A stretch of 64,000 nt of DNA, from NCBI RefSeq assembly GCF_014197035.1, contig NZ_JACIEU010000002.1, positions 1 to 64,000 on the forward strand, in the 5' to 3' direction. Below the pieces are notes generated by a model. That model was not told where the DNA came from. It was given only the letters and a program-made list of their open reading frames with translations, and did no database searches. The position numbers and the translations under genes were made by a program. Source of the DNA: Sphingobium scionense. Lineage in GTDB: Bacteria > Pseudomonadota > Alphaproteobacteria > Sphingomonadales > Sphingomonadaceae. Of this stretch, positions 39,132 to 47,599 are shown piece by piece. How positions within the stretch are numbered: position 1 is the first letter of the stretch; each line of letters opens with the position of its first letter.

Positions 39132-40036
39132 TGGGCAATCCTCCGCCGGGCGATGATCGGCTGTTCATGGTGGGGTGCCAGGCGGGCGACGACATCGGCC
39201 AGCGGTTCGACCACCACCGTCATCCAGTGGGCGTTGGCGTGCAGCATATGGGTGGCGTCGGTCATGATCCCGACATGGCCGGGGAAGAAGACCAGGTCGC
39301 CGCGCTGCAACGGCGCGCTCGCCTCGATCGGCGCGCCAATGCCTTCGCACTGCAGGTCGGTGTCGCGCGGCACGGCGATGCCGCATTCGCCCAGCGCGAC
39401 CTGCACCAGCCCCGAACAGTCGATGCCGCGATGGCCACGCCCGCCCCAGACATAGGGCTGGCCCAGATAGCGCTGCGCCACCGAGACCCAGTCGCCTTCC
39501 GGCGAGTCGAGCGGGGCGGCATGGCGGCCATGGATGAAGCCGTCGCCGGTCGCGAGGAAGCTGTCCTCGGCCTCGCCGCCGAAGCGGGCGCCCAGCGGCC
39601 AGTGATCGGCAATCGGCGCCTTGATGTCGGCACGGCTGAACAGTGGCGCGCTCTGGTTGACGATACGATGGCTGACCGCTTCCTTCACGTCCAGCGCGTC
39701 GCGGCGGACATAGCCGACATAGCCGTCATACCCGCAAAAGCCCCAGGCCCAGTCGGTCGTGACGTCCAGCGCATGGAAGCTCTCGCCGCGCAGCAATTCG
39801 CTTACCGCCTCGGCATTGTGCGAAGGCTGGGAGAGGATCGGCGCGCCGGGCGCCACGCAGGTCAGTTCGACCGCGCGCGCATAATGGGCGGAAAAGAGCA
39901 CCCCGGCGAGCGATATGTCCGCCAGGTCGCCGCGTGCCGCATGGACGCGGTGATCGAGTGCTACGGATCGGCCTTCCAGCTTGAACCGGGTTCTTTTAGG
40001 CGGTGCGCTCCGCGCGGTGGTGATCTGGCCTGTCAT
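39128..40036 (-). CDS. NlpC/P60 family peptidoglycan endopeptidase
   Basis: A 302-residue enzyme with two N-terminal SH3b-like domains (about 55-150: APILSQPSHNAEAVSELLRGE, FGYDGYVGYVRRDAL-type) and a C-terminal NlpC/P60 domain. Catalytic residues: C207 in RGIDCSGLVQ, H254 in FFPGHVGIM, and a third polar residue in LHANAHW. These enzymes cleave stem peptides between D-Glu and diamino acid. No clear signal peptide is seen at the N-terminus, so it may act on recycled murein in the cytoplasm or use another route. AGGA precedes ATG 40036, placing its start 41 bases inside the marR gene; its stop overlaps argC. Confidence 0.88.
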   Translation of the reverse strand: MTGQITTARSAPPKRTRFKLEGRSVALDHRVHAARGDLADISLAGVLFSAHYARAVELTCVAPGAPILSQPSHNAEAVSELLRGESFHALDVTTDWAWGFCGYDGYVGYVRRDALDVKEAVSHRIVNQSAPLFSRADIKAPIADHWPLGARFGGEAEDSFLATGDGFIHGRHAAPLDSPEGDWVSVAQRYLGQPYVWGGRGHRGIDCSGLVQVALGECGIAVPRDTDLQCEGIGAPIEASAPLQRGDLVFFPGHVGIMTDATHMLHANAHWMTVVVEPLADVVARLAPHHEQPIIARRRIAQ

Positions 40037-40403
40037 CGCGCGCGGTTCCTGCGATGAAATGGTGAAAGGCGTCAAGGAATTCCGCGCCCTTCGCCGTTCG
40101 AGTGATGAAAATATTGCGCCGATCGGCCGCATCCCGCTCTCGTCGGAGATAGCCGAGCGCCGAAAGCTTGTTCAGCGCGCGGGTGATGACGGGCTTGGAT
40201 ACATGCAGTTGTTCGGCCAGGCCACGGACCGTATGCGGGCCATCGCCGATATAGACGGTCAGCATCAGCGCCATCTGGCGGTTGGTGAGGTCGGGTTTTC
40301 CCGACCGCACATAATCCACCAGGGTCCGCATCCACTGGCTGAGCGGCTGTATGCCGGGACGGTCGATCTGGGCGGCCTGTTGCGGGGAAGCGAGCGCGTT
40401 CAT
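39996..40403 (-). CDS. MarR family transcriptional regulator
   Basis: A 135-residue winged helix-turn-helix regulator. The DNA-binding part reads LTNRQMALMLTVYIGDGPHTVRGLAEQLHVSKPVITRALNKLSALGYLRRERDAADRRNIFI-like, with the recognition helix at SKPVITRALNKL and the wing at ERDAADRRN. A GGGGGGA ribosome binding site precedes ATG 40403. Its 3' end overlaps the NlpC/P60 gene start by 41 bases in another frame, and that gene overlaps argC. MarR proteins usually repress their own operon, so autoregulation of this unit is plausible. The ligand is unknown. Confidence 0.9.
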   Translation of the reverse strand: MNALASPQQAAQIDRPGIQPLSQWMRTLVDYVRSGKPDLTNRQMALMLTVYIGDGPHTVRGLAEQLHVSKPVITRALNKLSALGYLRRERDAADRRNIFITRTAKGAEFLDAFHHFIAGTARDDRPDHHRAERTA

Positions 40404-40465
40404 TCCCCCCTAACGCATGATAGCCAATCCGGTTGCGTAACGGATCGCAGGATATTGCAGTTTGG

Positions 40466-41863
40466 CTATCGCGCGCTGTCATAGCGTTGCTGGAGCAGGC
40501 GAAAGACCGCGCGCAGGCCCAGCGCTTCGCCGCCCTTGGGCCGACCCGGACGCGCTGCCGGTCGCCAGGCGAAGGTGTCGAGGTGGATCCAGGCCGTGCC
40601 GTCCGGCACGAAGCGTTGCAGGAACAGGGCGGCGGTCACCGCGCCGGCAAAGCCACCTTCGCCGGCATTGTTCAGGTCGGCAATGTCGGATTTCAGCATG
40701 TCATAATAGCCGTCCCACAGCGGCAGGCGCCAGGTCGGGTCATCGACAGCCGTGCCGGCCGCCGCGATGTCGCTCGCCAGCGTCTCGTCATTTGTGAAAA
40801 GTGCCGGCAGGTCCGGGCCGACGGCGACGCGCGCCGCGCCGGTCAGGGTGGCGAAGTCCACGATCAGCTCGGGCTTTTCCTCGCCCGCCCGCGTCAGCGC
40901 GTCGCCCAGCACCAGCCGCCCTTCGGCGTCGGTATTGCCGATCTCCACGGTCAGCCCCTGCCGGCTGCGCAATATGTCGCCGGGGCGGAAGGCATTGCCG
41001 CCGATGGCATTTTCGGCGGTCGGCACCAGCAGGTGCAGCCGCACCGGCAGGCGCGCGCCGATGATCAGCCGGGCCAGCGCGATCGCATGGGCCGCGCCGC
41101 CCATATCCTTCTTCATCAGGCGCATGCCCGACGACGGCTTGATGTCCAGGCCGCCGCTGTCGAAGCAGATGCCCTTGCCGACCACGGCGACGCGCGGCGC
41201 GCTGGGATCGCCCCAGCTCATTTCGATGAGGCGCGGGGCAAAGCTCTTGTCCGCCGCCTTGCCGACGGCATGGATCATCGGGAAACCCTGCTCCAGCGCG
41301 TCGCCGCGCGTCACCTGCACCTCGCCGCCATGGGCCTGTGCCAGCTGGCGCACGGCATCTTCCAGATCCTGCGGCCCCATGTCGGCGGCCGGTGTATTCA
41401 CCAGGTCGCGGACCAGCGCCACCGCCTCGGCCTGCTGCACGATCGTCTCGATCCGGGCGACGTCGCTCGTCAGCAGCACGCGCGGGCCTACGGCGCCTTC
41501 ATCCTTGCGATAGCGTTCGAACCGATATTGCGCCGCCAGCCAGCCCAGCGCCGCCGCGCCGGTGCTACCCTCGGCCAGGCGATAGCTGCCCTCGGGCAGG
41601 CTTTCGGCCAGCCTGGCCAGGCACCAACTGCCCAGCGCGTCACGCTTGGCCACCCCGGCCACGACCGACCAGTCGCTCTGTCCCTCGCCGGGGACGATTG
41701 CATGCTCGTTCGGCTTGGCGCGGAATTTCTGGGCGCTGATCAGGGCGCGGACCCGTTCGGGCTGGGCGGTGAACCAGGCGTCCAGTTCTGCGGCTTCGAT
41801 CAGCTGGATGGAACGGGCGGGCTGGCCATTATCGGCTTTGAGCAGGTCGGCAAATTCGATCAT
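40466..41863 (-). CDS. Leucyl aminopeptidase family (M17) protein
   Basis: A 465-residue cytoplasmic metallo-aminopeptidase of family M17. The C-terminal catalytic domain is recognised by VAVVGKGICFDSGGLDIKPSSG-type residues and the signature NTDAEGRLVLGDAL, which supplies metal ligands; DFATLTGAARVAVG and ALFTNDE follow. The N-terminal domain is short and divergent compared with PepA. It removes N-terminal residues from peptides and takes part in glutathione or peptide turnover. The start MIEFADLLKADNG at 41863 is chosen because the frame above it looks non-coding; ribosome binding site is weak. Confidence 0.92.
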   Translation of the reverse strand: MIEFADLLKADNGQPARSIQLIEAAELDAWFTAQPERVRALISAQKFRAKPNEHAIVPGEGQSDWSVVAGVAKRDALGSWCLARLAESLPEGSYRLAEGSTGAAALGWLAAQYRFERYRKDEGAVGPRVLLTSDVARIETIVQQAEAVALVRDLVNTPAADMGPQDLEDAVRQLAQAHGGEVQVTRGDALEQGFPMIHAVGKAADKSFAPRLIEMSWGDPSAPRVAVVGKGICFDSGGLDIKPSSGMRLMKKDMGGAAHAIALARLIIGARLPVRLHLLVPTAENAIGGNAFRPGDILRSRQGLTVEIGNTDAEGRLVLGDALTRAGEEKPELIVDFATLTGAARVAVGPDLPALFTNDETLASDIAAAGTAVDDPTWRLPLWDGYYDMLKSDIADLNNAGEGGFAGAVTAALFLQRFVPDGTAWIHLDTFAWRPAARPGRPKGGEALGLRAVFRLLQQRYDSAR

Positions 41864-42020
41864 GCACTGGGATGTAGGAGAAAGCACTCCACATGGGAAC
41901 GGGCCATTTTCTCGTGCTGTTTTTCGTCCCGGGGGAAACCCCACCGGTCGTCAGGGCATTTGCCTATTGTGGCCCGAGTGCCTAGGTTCCAGGTCATAAC
42001 AAACGGCAAGGAGAGTAGCC

Positions 42021-42221
42021 ATGATCCGTTCCGACAATAGCGGCCTGCAGGCGCTGCGCGCCCGCGCCTATGCGCTGGCCGAAAGCGGTCAGTTCGCCAA
42101 CGCCCATGCGGTCGAGCAGGCACTGGTGGCCGAAGGCTGGCCCAACATCCATCGCGCGCTCGCCGGCGACTATGCGCGCAAGGCGATCAGCGAACGCTGC
42201 CTGACGGCCAAGCCGCACTGA
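42021..42221 (+). CDS. Small helical protein of unknown function
   Basis: A 66-residue protein, mostly helical: ALRARAYALAESGQFANAHAVEQALVAEGWPNIHRALAGDYARKAISERCLTA-like pattern of a single TPR-like helix pair. The family is not recognised by name. AAGGAG stands 8 bases ahead of the ATG. Its TGA stop shares the final A with the ATG of the following lipoprotein gene (42221), so the two are coupled. Cytoplasmic by lack of signal. Confidence 0.75.
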   Translation: MIRSDNSGLQALRARAYALAESGQFANAHAVEQALVAEGWPNIHRALAGDYARKAISERCLTAKPH

Positions 42222-43063
42222 TGCGGGCAGGGTGGGGGAACGGGACGACGGGGCTGCTGCTCGCAGCCCTGTTGCTGTCAGGCTGTTCGCGATCGCAAGA
42301 GGATGATCCGCCCGGCGGCAACATGCCCGCCAATGCGACGATGCGCGCCTTTGTCGACCGCATGGCCGGCACCACGCGACCCGCTGCTCCACCCGCCAAA
42401 CCATTCGAGCAGTCGGAAAAGACGGAGCTGCTGGAATTCCTCTACGCCTATCCGGCGCAGGCGGCGGCGATCCCGCCGCTGGTCGATCGCTTTGCCAGAG
42501 CCATGGCCGAGAACAAGGCCGATGCGCTCAAGATGGCAACGCAGGACCGGGACTCGGCAAAGAAGGCGGGTTTCCCCTTCCACGCCCATAGCCGCGAGAC
42601 GCGCTGGAGCGTGATGGCCGATACGCCGCGCTTCCTGGCGCTCGAATCCGCCAATTACATGTATACCGGCGGCGCGCATGGCATGACCGGCTATGAAGCG
42701 CTGCTGTGGGACAAGGAACGGCGGCGCGAAACCGATTTCGGCGCGCTGCTGACGTCCGAAGCCGCCTTTGCCACAGCGATCCAAGACAGCTTCTGCAAGG
42801 CGCTGGATCGCGAGCGGACCAGGAAGCGCGGCGCACCGGTGGTGCCGGGCGATGACGACTTCACCAAATGCATCGATCCGATGAAGCAGGTGCTGGCGCC
42901 GACGTCACGCGACGGCAAGTTGATCGACGGCATTCAGGTGACGATCGGCCCCTATGGCGCCGGTCCCTATGCCGAGGGCAGCTATGACATCAAGCTGCCG
43001 GTCGATGCGGCGATCTACAAGGCGATCAAGACCGAATATCAGGACGCGTTCGTCAGGCCCTGA
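42221..43063 (+). CDS. Lipoprotein with DUF3298/PdaC-like domain
   Basis: A 280-residue lipoprotein. The lipobox LLLSGC places the modified cysteine near residue 24. After a flexible Pro/Ala linker, the region about 110-280 has FLALESANYMYTGGAHGMTGYEALLWDKERRRETDFGALL, characteristic of DUF4163/DUF3298 (the RsiV/PdaC C-terminal fold), and ends with GSYDIKLPVDAAIYKAIK. The related fold binds lysozyme in RsiV and deacetylates peptidoglycan in fused proteins; the role here is unknown. Start overlaps the upstream stop by one base. Confidence 0.83.
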   Translation: MRAGWGNGTTGLLLAALLLSGCSRSQEDDPPGGNMPANATMRAFVDRMAGTTRPAAPPAKPFEQSEKTELLEFLYAYPAQAAAIPPLVDRFARAMAENKADALKMATQDRDSAKKAGFPFHAHSRETRWSVMADTPRFLALESANYMYTGGAHGMTGYEALLWDKERRRETDFGALLTSEAAFATAIQDSFCKALDRERTRKRGAPVVPGDDDFTKCIDPMKQVLAPTSRDGKLIDGIQVTIGPYGAGPYAEGSYDIKLPVDAAIYKAIKTEYQDAFVRP

Positions 43064-43070
43064 GAATAGC

Positions 43071-43134
43071 CGTCATTGCGAGGCGGGAAGCGCCGCGGCA
43101 ATCCATGGATTGCTTCGCTGCGCTCGCAATGACG
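43071..43134. repeat. REP-like palindromic repeat
   Basis: Outer arms CGTCATTGCGAG / CTCGCAATGACG enclose a perfect 16-nt palindrome GCAATCCATGGATTGC (43098-43113). The CGTCATTGCGAG...GAAGCAATCC wording is a widespread bacterial intergenic repeat. It lies between two convergent genes (lipoprotein and rimO), with 7 bases to each, and can fold as an extended stem. Confidence 0.8.
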
Positions 43135-43141
43135 ATCCTGT

Positions 43142-44509
43142 TCAGGCGGGCACGCCATACAGGTCGTGATCGTCGGCATCCTCGATCAGCACGTCGAACA
43201 TGTCGCCCGCCTTGCGGCCTTCGCCGACGTCGCGCAGGAAGACATTGCCGTCGATTTCCGGCGCGTCGGCCTGGCTGCGTGCGGTGGCGCCGATGCTGCC
43301 ATCTTCCTCGTCAGGTTCGCCGACCTCGTCCAGGATCACCGGCATGACCCGGCCGACCTTGGCCTGCAGCTTGGCGGCGCTGATCGCGGCGGTCTTTTCC
43401 ATGATCCGCTGATAGCGTTCTTCCTTGACCTCTTCGGGCACGGCGCCGGGCAGGTCATTGGCGGCTGCGCCCTCGACCGGCTCGAAGCGGAAGGCACCGA
43501 CGCGGTCGAGTTGTGCCTCGTCCAGCCAGTCGAGCAGATATTGGAAGTCCGCCTCGGTCTCGCCGGGGAAGCCGACGACGAAGCTGGAGCGGATCGCGAT
43601 GTCGGGGCAGATGTCGCGCCACTTGCGGATGCGATCCAGCACCTTGGCTTCATTGGCCGGGCGCTTCATCGCCTTCAATACGCTGGGCGAAGCATGTTGG
43701 AAGGGAATGTCGAGATAGGGCGTCAGCAGCCCTTCGGCCATCAGCGGGATGACATGGTCGACATGGGGATAGGGATAGACATAGTGGAGGCGCACCCAGG
43801 GGGCGACGCCGTCCGCCGTGCGCAACTGGCCCAGTTCGCGCGCCATGTCGGTCATATGGGCGCGGACCTCGCGGCCCTTCCACATGCGCGGCTCGTGGCG
43901 CGTGTCGACGCCATAGGCCGAGGTATCCTGGCTGATGACCAGCAATTCCTTGGTGCCGGCCGCGACCAGCTTTTCCGCCTCGCGCAGCACCGCGTCGATC
44001 CGGCGCGACACCAGGTCGCCGCGGATCGAGGGGATGATGCAGAAGGAGCAGCGATGGTTGCAGCCCTCTGAAATCTTCAGATAGCTGTAGTGACGCGGGG
44101 TGAGCTTGAGGCCGCCTTCGGGCACCAGGTCGACAAAGGCGTTGGGGATGGGCGGCGACGCGTCATGCACCGCATTGACCACCTGCTCATATTGGTGCGC
44201 GCCGGTGACGGCCAGCACCTGCGGGAATTTCGCGCGGATCACGTCCGCCTCGTCGCCCATGCAGCCGGTCACGATGACGCGGCCATTTTCGGCCATGGCC
44301 TCGCCGATCGCCTCCAGCGATTCTTCCTTGGCGGAATCGAGGAAGCCGCAGGTGTTGACCAGCACGACGTCGGCGCCGGCATAGTCGGCGGACATCTGAT
44401 AGCCGTCGGAACGCAGCTTGGTCAGGATACGTTCGGAGTCGACCAGGTTCTTCGGACAGCCGAGCGAAACCATGCCGATCTTCGGCGCGTCTGGGATTTT
44501 GGTTGCCAT
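43142..44509 (-). CDS. rimO: Ribosomal protein uS12 methylthiotransferase RimO
   Basis: A 455-residue radical SAM enzyme that adds a methylthio group to Asp88 of ribosomal protein S12. Three domains are seen: UPF0004 with cluster ligands C18, C54 and C83, radical SAM with CNHRCSFC (C150, C154, C157), and a C-terminal TRAM domain carrying the ACIDIC insert [25 protein letters not shown], which distinguishes RimO from MiaB. The start [20 protein letters not shown] at 44509 fits family length; upstream Mets lack support. It is followed by a REP-like element. Confidence 0.95.
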   Translation of the reverse strand: MATKIPDAPKIGMVSLGCPKNLVDSERILTKLRSDGYQMSADYAGADVVLVNTCGFLDSAKEESLEAIGEAMAENGRVIVTGCMGDEADVIRAKFPQVLAVTGAHQYEQVVNAVHDASPPIPNAFVDLVPEGGLKLTPRHYSYLKISEGCNHRCSFCIIPSIRGDLVSRRIDAVLREAEKLVAAGTKELLVISQDTSAYGVDTRHEPRMWKGREVRAHMTDMARELGQLRTADGVAPWVRLHYVYPYPHVDHVIPLMAEGLLTPYLDIPFQHASPSVLKAMKRPANEAKVLDRIRKWRDICPDIAIRSSFVVGFPGETEADFQYLLDWLDEAQLDRVGAFRFEPVEGAAANDLPGAVPEEVKEERYQRIMEKTAAISAAKLQAKVGRVMPVILDEVGEPDEEDGSIGATARSQADAPEIDGNVFLRDVGEGRKAGDMFDVLIEDADDHDLYGVPA

Positions 44510-44566
44510 GATCGGCGCGCACATAGGGATTTTTGCGCCAAATGTCACGGGGTAGCCGAAAAGACA

Positions 44567-44594
44567 AAGGGCGCGCCCAAATGGACGCGCCCTT
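44567..44594 (-). terminator. Terminator of the TonB receptor gene
   Basis: AAGGGCGCG (44567-44575) pairs with CGCGCCCTT (44586-44594). On the minus strand it is followed by TGTCTTTT, below the TonB receptor stop at 44619. Confidence 0.75.
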
Positions 44595-44618
44595 CGCCAT
44601 GGCTAAGTGCCTGATCCC

Positions 44619-47444
44619 TTACATCTTGTAGGTCAGGCGCAGATAACCGAACTGGCCCGGCACATCATAGGTGGTGGGATCGAAATTGGCGCTGTCGCAG
44701 GTGAAGCAGGCCGGCGGATCCTGATCGAACAGATTGTTGACGCCGAAGGTCAGCCGGGTGCGATGGTCCATCCAGGCCGGCGAGATATAGAGCTGGATGT
44801 CACCATAGAAGGTGCGGCCCAGCGAATGCTCGCCGTCGCGTTCATCGACACCGCTGATATAGCGGCCGGTGAAGGACGCGCCATAGCCCGGCGTCGACCA
44901 GTCGAGCGTCGCATTGGCCTTGAACTTGGGATAGGCCTGATCCGGGCTGCCGCGTTCGGTGCCGGCATATTTCTGGGTCGGCGCATTCAGGTCGGCCGGC
45001 GGCTCGACATTATATTTGAACAGCCAGGCTGCGTTGACGTTCAGGCCGATCGTGCCGTTCGAAATCACCGGCGAGCGATAGTTGAACGAGGCGTCGATAC
45101 CGTCGGTCTTGATGGCGTTCAGGTTCTGCAACACGCCGTTGATGCCCGCGACGCTGCCGCTGCCGGTGCGGCTGATGGCGGCGCAGCTCACCGGATCGGC
45201 TTCATAGGCACAGCGCGACAGGGTCAGCGAGGCCGGGACCGAGTCGATCGCGTTCTTGAGGCTGATATTATAGTAATTGACCTCCAGCGTCAGGGTGCTG
45301 GCATAATTGCCGCGGGCCCAGGACGGGCTGTAGACGCCGCCGAGCGTCCAGGTCTTGGCGGTTTCCGGCTTCAGCGCGGTCGACCCCTGTGAGAAGATGC
45401 CGAGCTGGCCGCCGGTCGGTTCGGCATAGCTGCCATTGGCCGGCACGCCGTTGGCGATACAGTTGGCGCGGACCGTGGCATTGGTCTGGAAGGCGCCGCC
45501 CGGTGCGCTGGTGCAGGGGTCGTCGATCGTCGCGTCGGTGCGCGAACGGCCGGCATAGAGTTCGCCGATGCTCGGCGCGCGCAGGCTTTCGGCATAGCCG
45601 CCGCGGAACAGCAGATCCTTGACCGGCTTCCACAGGCCCGACGCGGTGAAGGTCGTGTTGCTGCCAAAGCTGCTATAGTTGGAATGGCGGACCGCGCCGT
45701 CCAGCTCCAGCTTCTGGAAGAAGGGCACGTCGGCGAGGATCGGGATGCGGATTTCGCCATAGACTTCATCGACATTGAAGCTGCCCGCCGCCGGGCTGGT
45801 CGGCACGTCGGCGCCAAGGCCCGCCGTGATGATCGGGTCGGGGGTGTAGCTCGCCCGCTGGTTACGATGTTCATAGCCGACCGCGAAGGCGACCGCGCCG
45901 CCGGGCAGGTTGAACAATTCGCCCGACAGGTTGGCGGTGGCGTCCCACAATTCCTGGGTGCTGCGGTCATGCTCGTCGAACGTCACATAATCCAGCATGG
46001 CCTGGGTGATCGATCCCGCGCCGCCGAAGATGTTGAACGGCACGCATTCGCCGGTGCAGTTGCCGACCGGACCCAGCGCCTGGGCCAGCTTGGATGCGTT
46101 CAGGTTGCCGGTGAAGGTCTGGTGCGCATTGTTGCTGCCATAGATGCCGTTGACGTCCCAATACCAGGTGCGCGAACCGACATCGAAGGAACCGTCCAGC
46201 GTCGCGGCCATGGTCATGGTATCGACGCTCTGGGTGAAGGTGCGCGGGCCGCCTTCGATGAAGCGGCGGCGGACGGTCGAATAATTGGCCGGCGACCCGT
46301 CCGCCCCGGACGAGAGCGTCACGCCGAACGGGTTATAGGGGTTGCTGGCATCGATCGAGATGGTGTCGAGCAGATTGCCGTTGCCGGCATCCGGTCCGAT
46401 GAACAGCGGCAGCGGCGCGGCGATCGTGGTCGATCCGCGATGCTGATAGACCATGCGCGTGCGCAGGTTGATATTGTCGCTCAGTTCCGCCTTCAGATTG
46501 ATGAAGCCGCCATAGCGCTCGGACGGGGTGAGCAGATAATTATAGGGCTGGAAGTTGAAGGAGTCGGTCGCCGAGCTGTAGTTGCGATAGTCCGACAGCA
46601 CCGGGGCACGGCCGATGACCGGGTTGCTGAGCGTCAGGCTCTGGCCCAGCACGTCATAGCGGCCATTGGGCGTCGCGCTGGAACAGCCACCGGCGGCGCA
46701 ACTGGTAGCGCCGGGGGTAGGCCATTGCGAGATCGAGCGGGCCGAGGTGCCGACGCTGCCCTGGTTCACATAATTGGCGCCGAACACGATCGACACGCGC
46801 TCGCTCTGGACGCCATAGCTGGCATTGATGTCCCAGGTGTCGCCATCGCCCTGTTCATAGGTGCCGAACTGGGCCGAAAGGTCGAGCCCCTTCTGCGACT
46901 GTTTGGTGATGATGTTGACGACGCCGGCGATTGCGTCCGAACCATAAAGCGGGGAGGCGCCCGACTGCAGCACCTCGACCCGTTCGATCATGTTGGCGGG
47001 GATCGAATTGAGGTCGACCGAGGCGGGAATGCCGCCGGCCGCCGACCCGTTCACATAGCGCATGCCATCGACCAGGATCAGCGTGCGCTTGGCGCCCAGA
47101 TAGCGCAGATCGACTTCGGCCGAGCCGGAGCTGACGCCTGTGCCGTCGGGCGGACCGCCGATATTGCCGGCATTGTTGACCTTGGTATTGAGGCCGCCGG
47201 CGGCGCTCGGGATGCGCTGCAGCACGTCGGCGATGGAAGAGAGGCCGGTCCGCGCGATCGCTTCCTGATCGACGGTGACGATCGGCTTGTCCTGATCCAG
47301 CGGATTTTGGCGAATGCGCGATCCGGTAACGATGATGGCCCCGGCATCACCGGCCTGCGGTGCGGTGGATTGGGCGAAAGACGGTGCGTTATGGAGGAAG
47401 GCGGACAGCAGGACGCCGGTTTTCAGGAACTCTTTCAAGCGCAT
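44619..47444 (-). CDS. Large TonB-dependent receptor
   Basis: A 941-residue outer membrane receptor of the large sphingomonad type. A signal peptide (about 1-25, SFAQ) precedes a TonB box-like GAIIVTGSRIRQNPL, a plug with LILVDGMRYVNGS and IERVEVLQSGASPLYGSDAIAGVVNIITK, and a long barrel ending FGYLRLTYKM. Length and plug features resemble carbohydrate or oligopeptide receptors (CUT-like) more than siderophore ones, but the substrate is unknown. The start at 47444 has GAGGGG six bases upstream; that Shine-Dalgarno is the 3' arm of a hairpin (47451-47475), suggesting control of translation. A terminator lies after the stop. Confidence 0.92.
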   Translation of the reverse strand: MRLKEFLKTGVLLSAFLHNAPSFAQSTAPQAGDAGAIIVTGSRIRQNPLDQDKPIVTVDQEAIARTGLSSIADVLQRIPSAAGGLNTKVNNAGNIGGPPDGTGVSSGSAEVDLRYLGAKRTLILVDGMRYVNGSAAGGIPASVDLNSIPANMIERVEVLQSGASPLYGSDAIAGVVNIITKQSQKGLDLSAQFGTYEQGDGDTWDINASYGVQSERVSIVFGANYVNQGSVGTSARSISQWPTPGATSCAAGGCSSATPNGRYDVLGQSLTLSNPVIGRAPVLSDYRNYSSATDSFNFQPYNYLLTPSERYGGFINLKAELSDNINLRTRMVYQHRGSTTIAAPLPLFIGPDAGNGNLLDTISIDASNPYNPFGVTLSSGADGSPANYSTVRRRFIEGGPRTFTQSVDTMTMAATLDGSFDVGSRTWYWDVNGIYGSNNAHQTFTGNLNASKLAQALGPVGNCTGECVPFNIFGGAGSITQAMLDYVTFDEHDRSTQELWDATANLSGELFNLPGGAVAFAVGYEHRNQRASYTPDPIITAGLGADVPTSPAAGSFNVDEVYGEIRIPILADVPFFQKLELDGAVRHSNYSSFGSNTTFTASGLWKPVKDLLFRGGYAESLRAPSIGELYAGRSRTDATIDDPCTSAPGGAFQTNATVRANCIANGVPANGSYAEPTGGQLGIFSQGSTALKPETAKTWTLGGVYSPSWARGNYASTLTLEVNYYNISLKNAIDSVPASLTLSRCAYEADPVSCAAISRTGSGSVAGINGVLQNLNAIKTDGIDASFNYRSPVISNGTIGLNVNAAWLFKYNVEPPADLNAPTQKYAGTERGSPDQAYPKFKANATLDWSTPGYGASFTGRYISGVDERDGEHSLGRTFYGDIQLYISPAWMDHRTRLTFGVNNLFDQDPPACFTCDSANFDPTTYDVPGQFGYLRLTYKM

Positions 47445-47450
47445 ATTTCA

Positions 47451-47475
47451 CCCCTCAGAAATCAGACCTGAGGGG
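47451..47475 (-). promoter_or_regulatory. Hairpin enclosing the Shine-Dalgarno of the TonB receptor
   Basis: On the minus strand CCCCTCAG, a 9-base loop and CTGAGGGG form a perfect 8-bp stem. Its right arm includes GAGGGG, the only Shine-Dalgarno for the TonB receptor start at 47444 (6-base spacing). When folded the ribosome site would be buried. Thermosensor, protein-binding or attenuation functions are possible; only the pairing is seen. Confidence 0.6.
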
Positions 47476-47552
47476 GAGTGTTGCCATTCTATGACAGCAA
47501 GGCAATCTGCCTCATGCTGCGCTGCACCGTGGGTAGCACGAATTTTGCCATA

Positions 47553-47570
47553 TGTTGCTGTGACGCAACA
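47553..47570. promoter_or_regulatory. Inverted repeat upstream of TonB receptor
   Basis: TGTTGC-TGTGAC-GCAACA, a 6-bp inverted repeat with a 6-base spacer about 110 bases upstream of the TonB receptor start and 30 bases below the end of the channel gene. It has the form of an operator; no regulator is identified. Confidence 0.3.
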
Positions 47571-47599
47571 AACATGTTCGGTCTGTCGCTGGTTTGAAC

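Noticed and set aside
41886..41912. Second EcfG promoter candidate before the small gene at 42021
   Set aside because: GGAAC is followed at N17 by TGTT, not CGTT; only a partial match.
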